23,791 bases of DNA from Oscillospiraceae bacterium (GCA_029004655.1 JAQVYP010000003.1:1-23791); one strand, 5' to 3'; counted from the first letter of the stretch, positions 15,157-23,562 are shown. A program made the numbers and translations. The notes: generated by a model not told the origin, from the letters alone.

Positions 15157-17144
15157 TATTGAATCCGCCCAAACTGTTTTTCAATTTCTCGCCTTTTTAA
15201 TTCGATTGCAACCGGCCGTCCATGCGGGCAATACATAATATCGTTGTTGCCGAGAACCCTAACCGCAAGTTCCAGAAGCTCCTTAGATGTAGATTTGTTT
15301 CCTGCTTTTATTGCAGCGCGACAGGACATTGAGTGATAAAGTGAGTCCACTCTTTCGCTTTGAACACACTGTTTTGTAATTAAATTCTCCGCAATTTCGC
15401 TTAACATTGCTGTCAAGTCCTCGCCGATAAGCATTGATGGAACGGCACGAACCAACACAGTTCCCTCACCAAATTCCTCCACATCGAAGCCTGCTTTCTC
15501 CAACATTGAGATTGAGTTAATAATCTCGTCAAATTCTTCCTTTGAAAGCACAATAGACTGAGGCGTTAGCAACAGTTGAGACTCCGGCTCGCTGGTCGCT
15601 TTAAGTTTATCAAACAAAATTCGTTCATGTGCGGCATGCTTATCAATCATATATAGACTTTCGCCCTTGGCAACAATTATATAAGTGGAAAATGCCTCAC
15701 CCAAAAACGAAATGGGTTGTTCTTCCAAAATATTTTTATCAATAACATTTTCCACCTGAATATCAGGTCTAAATATATCTTTTTTAACAGGTGGCTGAAC
15801 TATTTGAGAAATTTCCGGCGGTTTTTGTACTTCATTCGGCGGAGCGACTCTAAAAACCGGAGATTCCCCCGAAGCACGCTTTTCGCTTTCGTTGCGAATT
15901 TCAGGCGCCGACTTTGCTATATTGCCTTTCTGAAAAGTTCCATAATCCGAAACTTTTGTATTCTTAAAAGTATCATTGTCGACTGCTGTTTTCAGAATTT
16001 GTTCATATAATCCAAGATTTTTTTCATAGCCTGGATTTGACGGACTTGTTGGACTTTTTGAGCTTATCTTTGCTTCTTCCATCACAGTTTGACGATATTC
16101 TTCAGTTGTCATTCTGATTGGTGCTTTGTGGTTAATTGCCATTGAGGGTCTTGAGTCACCGGCGATAAGCGCATTTTTCACGCCGTAATATACACAATCA
16201 AAAATACGTTTTTCGTCCGAAAAGCGCACTTCGGTTTTGGCAGGATGAACATTAACATCGACTGCACCTAAAGGCACATGCAAATGAATCACAGCCGCCG
16301 GAAATCGTCCAACCATAACCGAATTTTTATAGGCTTGTTCCAGTGCCGCAGAAACTGTTCCGGATTTGATAAATCGTCCGTTTAGAAAAACATATTGCCC
16401 ATTGCGATTCGGGCGGCATGAAGATGGACGGCTTACAAAGCCATCAACTTTTATGCCATTAAGCGTACTGTCAACCGGAATGAGTGAACTTGAAAAATCC
16501 CGTCCGCAAACGGAATAAACTGCTGACATCAGCTTTCCGTCACCTGGAGTTTGCATAACAATTTTTCCGTCACGTATAAACTTAAAGGCTACTTCCGGAT
16601 GAGAAAGTGCTATTCTGTCCATTACTGCCGCAACAGCATTGCCCTCAGAAACATCTTTTTTCAAGAATTTCATTCTTGCAGGTGTGTTATAAAAAATATC
16701 TTCAACAATTAAAGTTGTGCCAACAGGGCAACCTGCATCTTCCAAAGATATTTCTTCTCCGCCCGAAATCGAGAAATTAGTGCCGCAGGCCTCGTCTTCA
16801 GTTTTGGTTATCAGTTTAACTCTTGAAACCACCGAAATTGCAGCAAGTGCCTCGCCCCTGAATCCGAGTGTTGAAATTTCGTCCAAATCCGTATCGACCT
16901 TGACTTTACTGGTTGCATGTCTTAAAAATGCGGTCCTTACATCATCGCGGAAAATACCGCTTCCGTTATCGGTAACTCTAAGGAAAAGTATACCGCCGTT
17001 TTTTATCTCTACCGTAACAGATGTGGCTAATGCATCTATTGAATTTTCAACAAGTTCTTTAATAATCGAAGCCGGACGCTCAACAACCTCACCGGCGGCA
17101 ATAAGCTCTGCGACCTGTCTATCAAGAACATTGATTTTTTTCAT
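15156..17144 (-). CDS. mutL: DNA mismatch repair protein MutL
   Basis: This 662-residue mismatch-repair factor is recruited by MutS. The GHKL ATPase motifs are ELVENSIDA (30-38), DNGSGI (59-64) and GFRGEAL (94-100). A DVNVHPAKTEVRF segment and a polar linker (about 340-480) follow. The C-terminal domain has the endonuclease marks DKHAAHERILFD (501-512), SCRAAIKAG (607-615) and CPHGRP (639-644), so it should nick DNA itself, as expected without MutH. The frame also opens 5 codons earlier (17159), but GGAGGTG lies inside that extension, 6 bases before the ATG at 17142-17144, and MKKINVLD is the family start. Confidence 0.97.
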   Translation of the reverse strand: MKKINVLDRQVAELIAAGEVVERPASIIKELVENSIDALATSVTVEIKNGGILFLRVTDNGSGIFRDDVRTAFLRHATSKVKVDTDLDEISTLGFRGEALAAISVVSRVKLITKTEDEACGTNFSISGGEEISLEDAGCPVGTTLIVEDIFYNTPARMKFLKKDVSEGNAVAAVMDRIALSHPEVAFKFIRDGKIVMQTPGDGKLMSAVYSVCGRDFSSSLIPVDSTLNGIKVDGFVSRPSSCRPNRNGQYVFLNGRFIKSGTVSAALEQAYKNSVMVGRFPAAVIHLHVPLGAVDVNVHPAKTEVRFSDEKRIFDCVYYGVKNALIAGDSRPSMAINHKAPIRMTTEEYRQTVMEEAKISSKSPTSPSNPGYEKNLGLYEQILKTAVDNDTFKNTKVSDYGTFQKGNIAKSAPEIRNESEKRASGESPVFRVAPPNEVQKPPEISQIVQPPVKKDIFRPDIQVENVIDKNILEEQPISFLGEAFSTYIIVAKGESLYMIDKHAAHERILFDKLKATSEPESQLLLTPQSIVLSKEEFDEIINSISMLEKAGFDVEEFGEGTVLVRAVPSMLIGEDLTAMLSEIAENLITKQCVQSERVDSLYHSMSCRAAIKAGNKSTSKELLELAVRVLGNNDIMYCPHGRPVAIELKRREIEKQFGRIQ

Positions 17145-17181
17145 CTGCCACACCTCCATTATTAATTAGATGCGCTCATCT

Positions 17182-17757
17182 TTATAAGTCGTCTATTTCT
17201 TCATCGGTTTTACAAATAATATCGTCAATAGCTGCTTTTTGTGGTTCTTCGAATGTTTTAACAAGCAGCTGTTCAAACTCTTCGATAATTGGTCTAACAT
17301 CTGCCTCTTTTTCTTTGAAAATAACGAGAGAGAATAAACCGAATGATGCAACCAACGCCAATGGAACAAAAACCAATGGTGTTCTGAAATCGTATTTAAA
17401 ATAGGCCAATAGCGAAGATATAATCGGAATCAATATACAAAGGAACGCGAGAATCTTTGTATAAAGCCAAATTCCAAAATCAAAAACAAATAAATATTCA
17501 ATTTTTGAAGTATCTTCTGTTTCCTTTAAAACTTCAACTAATAAGCAGTGATTCTCATATATATCGCCTCTTTTTTTGGAAGCTTTATAGAACACCTTGA
17601 AAGCACCTATTCTTTGATTTATATTGCCGACAATTCTGCTTTTCAGAGAGTTTTGCTTGAGAGATGTTTCAAGTTCCTTCTTGACTTCAGATTGCGGTTT
17701 TTCAAGTACAACAAAGCGCTTTTTTCCAATTAAACCGTACCTTTTTCCCAATGTCAT
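17182..17757 (-). CDS. Unknown two-TM membrane protein between mutS and mutL
   Basis: I do not recognise this 191-residue protein. The first about 100 residues are soluble, basic and mixed alpha/beta. Two hydrophobic stretches follow, about 104-122 (LYTKILAFLCILIPIISSL) and 129-148 (PLVFVPLALVASFGLFSLVI), separated by a short loop. The last about 40 residues are acidic and probably helical (EEFEQLLVKTFEEPQ, ending DEEIDDL). Both ends are probably cytoplasmic. There is no signal peptide and no catalytic motif that I can see. The start is well supported by GAGGTAAC 6 bases before the ATG. It lies 17 bases after mutS and 37 before mutL, so it is transcribed with both. Confidence 0.8.
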   Translation of the reverse strand: MTLGKRYGLIGKKRFVVLEKPQSEVKKELETSLKQNSLKSRIVGNINQRIGAFKVFYKASKKRGDIYENHCLLVEVLKETEDTSKIEYLFVFDFGIWLYTKILAFLCILIPIISSLLAYFKYDFRTPLVFVPLALVASFGLFSLVIFKEKEADVRPIIEEFEQLLVKTFEEPQKAAIDDIICKTDEEIDDL

Positions 17758-17774
17758 AATCGTTACCTCACTTG

Positions 17775-20372
17775 TTATAATTCTTTTGCTCTTGAAATAA
17801 AATCAAACAGCATATTCATTGCCTCGATTGGAGTAAGTGCATTGACATCAAGGGCTTTCAATTCATCAAGAAGGACTTTCGCTCCTAACAATTCCATCGG
17901 CAATTGCCCTATTTCATCCGCTTTAACAGTAATTTGCGGGGCTCCTTCAGTTTCAAGTTTCTTTAAAATCTGCTTTGCACGATTAATCACCACATCGGGT
18001 ATTCCCGATAGTTTGGCAACTTCTATGCCATAGCTATCATCAGCACCACCACGCACAATTTTGCGCAAGAAGGTGATTTCGTCCCCGTGCTTTTTAACCG
18101 CAGCATTATAGTTTTTGACGCCTTTAATTTGACTTTCCAAAGTAGTTAACTCATGATAATGCGTGGCGAACAAGGTTTTTGCGCCAAGTTTCTTTTTGTC
18201 TGCCACATATTCAAGAACCGCACGCGCAATAGACATTCCGTCATAGGTTGAGGTTCCTCGTCCGATTTCGTCGAAAATCACCAAACTGTCAGATGTTGCA
18301 TTTTTAAGAATATTTGCCACTTCGCTCATTTCAACCATAAAGGTTGATTGACCGGCTGCTAAATCATCAGATGCACCTACACGGGTGAAGATCGCATCGG
18401 TAATACCGATATCTGCCGACTGAGCCGGCACGAATGAACCAATATGAGCCATTAAAACTATAATTGCAACTTGACGCATAAATGTAGATTTTCCCGCCAT
18501 ATTTGGTCCTGTTATAATGGCACAGCGGTTGTCCCCACTGTCAAGTAATATATCGTTTGGAACAAAGGGCTGACGCAATACATCTTCCACAACCGGATGA
18601 CGTCCCGACACTATGTTCAGCCTTTTCTCGGTGTTTATTGACGGTCTGCAATAATTATTTTTAACAGCGATTTCAGCAAGCGAGCACAAAACATCAAGCT
18701 GTGAAATTGCTTGTGCCGTATTTTGAATTCTGGTAAGCTGCTCTGCGACAAAATTCCTTATTCCGTCGAAAATTTGATATTCAAGTTGGACGCTTCTATC
18801 TTTTGCTCCCAATACTCTGGCTTCAAGAGTTTTTAATTCATCAGTAATATATCTCTCACAATTTGCAAGAGTTTGCTTCCGGATATATTCCGGTGGGACT
18901 TTATCTACAAAAGAGTTGGATACTTCAATATAATATCCAAACACTCTGTTATATCTCACTTTAAGGGTTTTTATTCCCGTGCGTTCCTTTTCATCTGCCT
19001 CAACACGCGCAATAACACCCTTGCCATCGGTCATGTCTGCACGGAGAATATCGACTTGCGGATTGTAGCCTTCTTTAATAATCCCACCTTCTCTTACCGA
19101 GAAAGGAGGTTCTTCAACAATTGCATTTTCGATTAATTCGCAAACATCAGTCAACTCATCAATCTGAATATCTGCATTTTTAAGTAAATTGCTTTTTGCC
19201 CCGCGAAGCAGTTCTTTTATGTACGGCAACTTTGATGCTGTATATGAAAGGGACTTTAGCTCCCTTGCTCCGGCTGTGCCATAAACAATTCGTGTCATCA
19301 GGCGCTCAATATCATGTATTCCCGAAAGATATTCCCGAATTTCGCCACGCATTACAGTATCTGCCGCTAGCTCGTCCACCGCATTAAGGCGGGCAGTTAT
19401 TTCGGTAACAGAAATCAGCGGTTGCTCTATCCACTTTCTTATTAGGCGTTTACCCATTGCGGTTTTTGTCTTGTCAAGCACCCACAAAAGCGAACCCTTT
19501 TTCTCTTTACCACGCATTGTTTCGCAAAGCTCCAAATTTCGCATTGCGGACATATCAAGTCGCATATACTGACTGTCAGTATATAAATTAACTTCGGATA
19601 TACGGTCGAGTCCACTCATCTGTGTTTCGCCAAGGTATCTTATTGCCGCTGCAAGAGCAGATGTGGCAGGTGAACCTTCAGTTAAACCTTTTTTGTCGAG
19701 CGAATCAACTTTGAAGTGATTTTTCAGCACCTCGGTCGCCGCTGCTTTTTCAAAATAATCATCATCGAGAATTGTAATACAACAATCCATGCGGTCCGAA
19801 ACAAATTGTTTCAGTTGCTTATTATTAAATATTAAATTGTCCGAAAGAACTTCTTTGGGAAGGAATCGACCGAGTTCACCAATTAAACGCTCGATAGTGT
19901 TATTATTTGAAAACTCGGTAAGGCTGACATCGCCTGTTGATGCATCGATAAAGCAAACGCCGCAAGTACTCTCGGAAATGCAAATGGAAGCAAGGTAATT
20001 GTTTCGTGATTCATCTAGCATGCTGTCCTCGATAACCGTTCCCGGTGTGATAACACGCACAACATCACGCTTAACCAAACCCTTTGCGGTTGCGGGATCC
20101 TCAGTCTGCTCACAAATTGCCACACGATATCCTTTTTCGATAAGTCGGGCAATATATCCTTCACAGCTGTGATATGGAATTCCGCACATTGGCGCACGCT
20201 CTTCCGTACCGCAAAGTTTGCCGGTTAAAACAAGATCAAGCTCTTTAGACGCAATTTCAGCATCATCATAAAACATCTCGTAAAAGTCGCCAAGGCGAAA
20301 AAAGACAATACTATCACGGTTTTTCTCTTTTATTTCCATATATTGTCGCATCATAGGTGACAGTTCAGCCAA
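17775..20372 (-). CDS. mutS: DNA mismatch repair protein MutS
   Basis: This 865-residue protein recognises base mismatches and small loops. The mismatch-reading GDFYE motif lies at 28-32 with Phe30 and Glu32. The P-loop GPNMAGKST is near 622-630 and the Walker B IFDEIGRGTST near 699-709. ATHYHEL and the DDSYGIEVAKLSGIP signature follow, and the helix-turn-helix end is present. Open frame reaches a TTG at 20381, but that codon is 1 base from the AAGGA site. The second TTG at 20370-20372 lies 10 bases from it and yields the family start MAELSPMMRQY, so I chose it. The gene is 42 bases after the YlbF-family gene. Confidence 0.97.
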   Translation of the reverse strand: MAELSPMMRQYMEIKEKNRDSIVFFRLGDFYEMFYDDAEIASKELDLVLTGKLCGTEERAPMCGIPYHSCEGYIARLIEKGYRVAICEQTEDPATAKGLVKRDVVRVITPGTVIEDSMLDESRNNYLASICISESTCGVCFIDASTGDVSLTEFSNNNTIERLIGELGRFLPKEVLSDNLIFNNKQLKQFVSDRMDCCITILDDDYFEKAAATEVLKNHFKVDSLDKKGLTEGSPATSALAAAIRYLGETQMSGLDRISEVNLYTDSQYMRLDMSAMRNLELCETMRGKEKKGSLLWVLDKTKTAMGKRLIRKWIEQPLISVTEITARLNAVDELAADTVMRGEIREYLSGIHDIERLMTRIVYGTAGARELKSLSYTASKLPYIKELLRGAKSNLLKNADIQIDELTDVCELIENAIVEEPPFSVREGGIIKEGYNPQVDILRADMTDGKGVIARVEADEKERTGIKTLKVRYNRVFGYYIEVSNSFVDKVPPEYIRKQTLANCERYITDELKTLEARVLGAKDRSVQLEYQIFDGIRNFVAEQLTRIQNTAQAISQLDVLCSLAEIAVKNNYCRPSINTEKRLNIVSGRHPVVEDVLRQPFVPNDILLDSGDNRCAIITGPNMAGKSTFMRQVAIIVLMAHIGSFVPAQSADIGITDAIFTRVGASDDLAAGQSTFMVEMSEVANILKNATSDSLVIFDEIGRGTSTYDGMSIARAVLEYVADKKKLGAKTLFATHYHELTTLESQIKGVKNYNAAVKKHGDEITFLRKIVRGGADDSYGIEVAKLSGIPDVVINRAKQILKKLETEGAPQITVKADEIGQLPMELLGAKVLLDELKALDVNALTPIEAMNMLFDFISRAKEL

Positions 20373-20414
20373 ATTTTTCAATCCTTCCCATAGAAACTGA
20401 ATCGCTAGATATAA

Positions 20415-20819
20415 TTAGTGGCAGCCTCCACAGCTCCCGCAACTTCCTGTACAAGCTGACGGTAACTCTGCTGTCATCGGATCCTCGCCATTAATGCTAA
20501 GAGTGATTATTCCGTTTACTTTGTTAACCATTTCATCAAGTCCGGATTTTGCTTCATTATAAGCAACCATTGACGGGCTCATCATTATCTTGCTATAGAT
20601 ATCACGAAGGCTTTCGTTAAGTTCTGTAACCTTATCGTCATTCTTGTTTTCGCTTGACAATTCTTTGTCGAGAGACATACGAACGAGGTTAAACTCACCG
20701 ATTTGATTTTGCAAAGCTTCATCAGCATCATTTGCCTTCTTAGCTTCATCAAATTTTTTATAGCTTTCTTCCCCCTGAATTGCCACGCCGAGCTGTCTTG
20801 TAAGTTCAATAATATCCAT
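20415..20819 (-). CDS. YlbF/YmcA-family protein with Cys-rich tail
   Basis: This 134-residue, mostly helical protein resembles the YlbF/YmcA (RicF/RicA) family, which in Bacillus forms a complex with YaaT that acts with RNase Y in mRNA maturation and carries iron-sulfur clusters. Helices span about 4-110. The last residues read CTGSCGSCGGCH, a compact four-cysteine tail that could bind a metal or iron-sulfur cluster. The open frame starts 5 codons earlier at a TTG, but GGAGG stands 8 bases before the ATG at 20817-20819, so that is the start. It lies between miaB and mutS; in Bacillus ymcA also adjoins miaB. Family confidence is good, function inferred. Confidence 0.8.
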   Translation of the reverse strand: MDIIELTRQLGVAIQGEESYKKFDEAKKANDADEALQNQIGEFNLVRMSLDKELSSENKNDDKVTELNESLRDIYSKIMMSPSMVAYNEAKSGLDEMVNKVNGIITLSINGEDPMTAELPSACTGSCGSCGGCH

Positions 20820-20856
20820 TGTTTTTTCCTCCAAAATCCTTTTATACTAAGTTAAA

Positions 20857-22272
20857 TTAGTATTTCTTTATTCCTTTTAAACTTCCGTCAAATTCAATGA
20901 TTTGAACAGATGTAAAAGTACCAATTAGTGACTCGTCACCGCAAAAATCAATGACTGCATTACCCTCAGTGCGACCTATGATATGACCGTCCTCGCGTCC
21001 CTTTTCCTCGCACAGCACTTTGAATGTTTTGCCAACAAGGGACTCATTGATTTTGTGACTGATTTGCTCTTGTCTTTCAAGCAGTTCTGTGAACCATTTT
21101 GATTTTTCTTTGTAGCTGATTTCATCCGGCATCTCTGCTGCAGGTGTGCCTTTTCGTGGCGAATAAATAAACGTATACAAAGAATAATATCTAACCTGCT
21201 CAATCAAATCAAGGGTACATTTGAAATCTTTATAGGTTTCACCTGGAAAACCGACAATAATGTCGCTTGACAGTTGGATATCCGGCATGATTTCACGAGC
21301 AGTTTTAACAAGCTTTAAATATTCCTGCGAATTATAATGACGATTCATGCGTCGCAAAGTGATATCCGAACCGGCTTGCACCGGCAAATGCAAATTCAAG
21401 CACACCTTGTCGCACTCAGCCATCGTATGAAGTAGCTCTTCAGTGCAGTCCTTTGGGTGAGATGTCATAAACCTGATTCTGAAATCTCCCTCTAAATCGT
21501 TTACCATTCTGAGCAACTTTGCAAAATTCACACCGTGGTCTGCCCCTTTGCCATATGAGTTGACATTCTGCCCAAGCAGCATAATCTCTTTAACTCCTGA
21601 AGCAATAAGTTGCTTTGCTTCTTCTATAACCGCTTCCGGCTCTCTTGAGTATTCGCGTCCTCTGACATAGGGAACTATGCAGTATGTGCAAAAATTGTTG
21701 CATCCATGCATAATAGGCAACCAAGCCTTAAAAGTACCATCGCGAACAACCGGCAGTCCTTCAACAATATCGTTGTTGCTGTCCGAATTTTCAAAAACAC
21801 GTTCTTGGAAAGCCAAATGACGATAAATAAATTCAGGCAAGCGGTGCCGCACATGCGTCCCAAACAAAATATCAACATAAGGATAGCTTCGTTTGATTTT
21901 ATCTGCCACAGTTGGTTGTTGAGTCATACATCCGCAAAGTGCAACAATCATTCCCGGCTTTTTGCGTTTGTTATGCTTGAGCTGACCGACATGACCATAA
22001 ACTCTGTCCTCAGCATTTTCGCGAACAGCGCAGGTGTTAAACAGCACAAAATCTGCGTCATCTGACGAATCTGTCATTTCATACCCACACGAAACCAAAA
22101 GACCTTTAATCTTTTCACTGTCACTCACATTCTGTTGACAGCCGTATGTGTGAACAAATGCAAGAGGCTGCTGAGCATATCGCTTTGATATTAATTTTTT
22201 AACTCTTTCGGTATATCCTAGTTGCTCTTGTAAGCAGTCAGTATTTGCCGATTGCTTTGTAGTTTCAGTCAA
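20857..22272 (-). CDS. miaB: tRNA-2-methylthio-N6-dimethylallyladenosine synthase
   Basis: This 471-residue radical-SAM methylthiotransferase turns i6A37 into ms2i6A37. The N-terminal domain binds an auxiliary 4Fe-4S cluster through Cys45 (TYGCQQN), Cys81 (NTCAVRE) and Cys115 (CGCMTQQP). The radical-SAM cluster is CNNFCTYC with Cys191, Cys195 and Cys198. A TRAM RNA-binding domain ends the protein (about 400-465). The start is TTG: AAGGAG lies 8 bases before it and the next in-frame ATG would remove the first cluster ligand. It has its own promoter at 22312-22340. It acts on the product of MiaA, encoded later in the run. Confidence 0.97.
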   Translation of the reverse strand: MTETTKQSANTDCLQEQLGYTERVKKLISKRYAQQPLAFVHTYGCQQNVSDSEKIKGLLVSCGYEMTDSSDDADFVLFNTCAVRENAEDRVYGHVGQLKHNKRKKPGMIVALCGCMTQQPTVADKIKRSYPYVDILFGTHVRHRLPEFIYRHLAFQERVFENSDSNNDIVEGLPVVRDGTFKAWLPIMHGCNNFCTYCIVPYVRGREYSREPEAVIEEAKQLIASGVKEIMLLGQNVNSYGKGADHGVNFAKLLRMVNDLEGDFRIRFMTSHPKDCTEELLHTMAECDKVCLNLHLPVQAGSDITLRRMNRHYNSQEYLKLVKTAREIMPDIQLSSDIIVGFPGETYKDFKCTLDLIEQVRYYSLYTFIYSPRKGTPAAEMPDEISYKEKSKWFTELLERQEQISHKINESLVGKTFKVLCEEKGREDGHIIGRTEGNAVIDFCGDESLIGTFTSVQIIEFDGSLKGIKKY

Positions 22273-22311
22273 AGTTGTGACTCCTTAAAATTATTTCAAA
22301 ATAACTAAAAT

Positions 22312-22340
22312 ATTATAACCTATTTTGTAACTTTATTCAA
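22312..22340 (-). promoter_or_regulatory. Sigma-A type promoter of miaB
   Basis: On the minus strand -35 TTGAAT (22335-22340) and a perfect -10 TATAAT (22312-22317) are 17 bases apart. The start would be near 22305, giving a leader of about 33 bases. It lies between the glycosylase stop and miaB, so miaB and the genes after it need not depend on the glycosylase. Confidence 0.8.
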
Positions 22341-22347
22341 GTATGCA

Positions 22348-22842
22348 TTATATACATTGCTTAATTATTTGATAATTTTTAACAATTCCCTCAAAGCTGT
22401 AATATCGGCAATTTGCCGGACTTGTTGATGGTAACCGTGTTGCGTCTATTCCGACATTTGCGGCACAAAGTTTACTATATAATTGCTGTGCTTTGCTGCC
22501 TGTGGTAAAAATTTCAGTTATTTTTGAATTATCAACAATCGGCTTTATATCATTCGCCACCGGATTTTTTATGCTTTCATCGCTGGCACCGGTTATTTCA
22601 CAAGAATGAAGCACATCCCAAAGCGCAATATGGTGCATCAATAAAAATTCAATGCGTTCGTCATTTGATGTGCCGATTTCACAATCAAAAACTACCGACA
22701 TAGCTTTCCAAAACCTGTTTTGTGGATTAGCATAATAAAAAGATTTTGCACGCGAAATCGGCGACGGCATTGTGCCCAAAATCAGCACCCGCGATTCATT
22801 GTCGTATATTGGTGGGAGCGGATGAATTATTCTGTTTTCCAA
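22348..22842 (-). CDS. DNA-deoxyinosine glycosylase (uracil-DNA glycosylase superfamily)
   Basis: This 164-residue protein fits the family 6 (HDG) branch of the uracil-DNA glycosylase superfamily, which excises hypoxanthine (deaminated adenine) from DNA. The active-site segment is LILGTMPSP (20-28) followed by KSFYYANPQNRFW (33-45). IALWDVLHSCEITGASDESIKNP lies near 73-95, and TGSKAQQLY and LPSTSPAN come near the C-terminus. The start is TTG, with GGAGGTG 7 bases before it, and a later ATG would cut the active-site motif. It lies 75 bases before miaB. Regulation is not clear: a weak TATAAT at 22923-22928 has a TTATCA 15 bases upstream. Confidence 0.85.
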   Translation of the reverse strand: MENRIIHPLPPIYDNESRVLILGTMPSPISRAKSFYYANPQNRFWKAMSVVFDCEIGTSNDERIEFLLMHHIALWDVLHSCEITGASDESIKNPVANDIKPIVDNSKITEIFTTGSKAQQLYSKLCAANVGIDATRLPSTSPANCRYYSFEGIVKNYQIIKQCI

Positions 22843-23198
22843 TATTATTCACCTCCATATTGAGCAAATCCCAATATATAATTATTTTGATGTAAAATGC
22901 TTCATAAATTCAAAATTATTATATTATATTTTTGGAATGGTCTTGATAATTTAACATTTTCGCAACTGCTTATAAAGCATAGCCAATGCTTGCTGTGTTA
23001 TGGTGATAGTCATATTTTATAATCTCATAAAAATGTTGACCTAAAGATTTTGCTTGAAAGTAAATGTTTTAAATCTGTGTTAGAGCTAATAAATGCAAGA
23101 TTATTTAAGCCCACACATAACATATTAGCTCATACTTATTTGGATATTATATCACAATAAAATTCAGTATAAAAGAGAGATTTTTCGGCTATAAAGTG
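22843..23198. other. AT-rich intergenic region, no gene
   Basis: Within the roughly 415 gene-free bases between the glycosylase and the Ser tRNAs I find no ORF with a ribosome site. It contains the GGAGGTG site of the glycosylase, a weak candidate promoter for it (22918-22949), and a 9-bp perfect inverted repeat (GAGCTAATA at 23083-23091 and TATTAGCTC at 23123-23131, 31 bases apart) of unknown role. It is the divergent gap between minus-strand and plus-strand genes. Confidence 0.5.
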
Positions 23199-23227
23199 TT
23201 GACACGCCCCACACTTTATGCTACAAT
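23199..23227 (+). promoter_or_regulatory. Sigma-A type promoter of the Ser tRNA pair
   Basis: A perfect -35 TTGACA (23199-23204), a 17-base spacer and -10 TACAAT (23222-23227) put the start near 23234, about 24 bases before the first tRNA. Confidence 0.88.
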
Positions 23228-23257
23228 ACGAATGTTGCTTTTTGGCACAGATAGCAC

Positions 23258-23346
23258 GGAGAGATACCGAAGCGGTTGTAACGGAACGGTCTTGAAAACC
23301 GTCGTACGGAAACGTACCGTGGGTTCGAATCCCACTCTCTCCGCCA
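23258..23346 (+). tRNA. tRNA-Ser (TGA)
   Basis: This is an 89-nt class II tRNA with encoded CCA. The acceptor GGAGAGA pairs with TCTCTCC and the discriminator is G. The anticodon loop CTTGAAA carries TGA, and the long variable arm (TACGGAAACGTA) is typical of Ser. The T loop is TTCGAAT. Confidence 0.96.
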
Positions 23347-23381
23347 TTTTCATATTAATATTCTTTAAACAGTTACCAAAC

Positions 23382-23472
23382 GGAGAAGTACTCAAGTTGG
23401 TGACGAGGCGCCCCTGCTAAGGGCGTAGGTCGGGTAACCGGCGCGAGAGTTCGAGTCTCTCCTTCTCCGCCA
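23382..23472 (+). tRNA. tRNA-Ser (GCT)
   Basis: This is a 91-nt class II tRNA with encoded CCA. The acceptor GGAGAAG pairs with CTTCTCC and the discriminator is G. The anticodon loop CTGCTAA carries GCT, and the long variable arm is GTCGGGTAACCGGC. It is co-transcribed with tRNA-Ser (TGA), 35 bases away. Its 3' end is a common type of integrase attachment site, and the sequence after it looks non-housekeeping. Confidence 0.96.
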
Positions 23473-23479
23473 TTTTAAG

Positions 23480-23523
23480 AACCCTGTATTTAAGCTATAA
23501 ACGGCTTGGATACAGGGTTTTTT
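23480..23523 (+). terminator. Intrinsic terminator of the Ser tRNA operon
   Basis: AACCCTGTAT (23480-23489) pairs perfectly with ATACAGGGTT (23510-23519). Within it AAGC/GCTT can pair again, and a T run follows (23518-23523). It lies 7 bases past the second tRNA. Confidence 0.9.
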
Positions 23524-23562
23524 CATGTTTTTATGGCGGAAAATATCAGGAGTTTAAACCCC

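Noticed and set aside
23196..23420. Plus-strand frame of 74 codons across the Ser tRNAs
   Set aside because: It reads through the tRNA promoter and two tRNA genes, so it is not coding.
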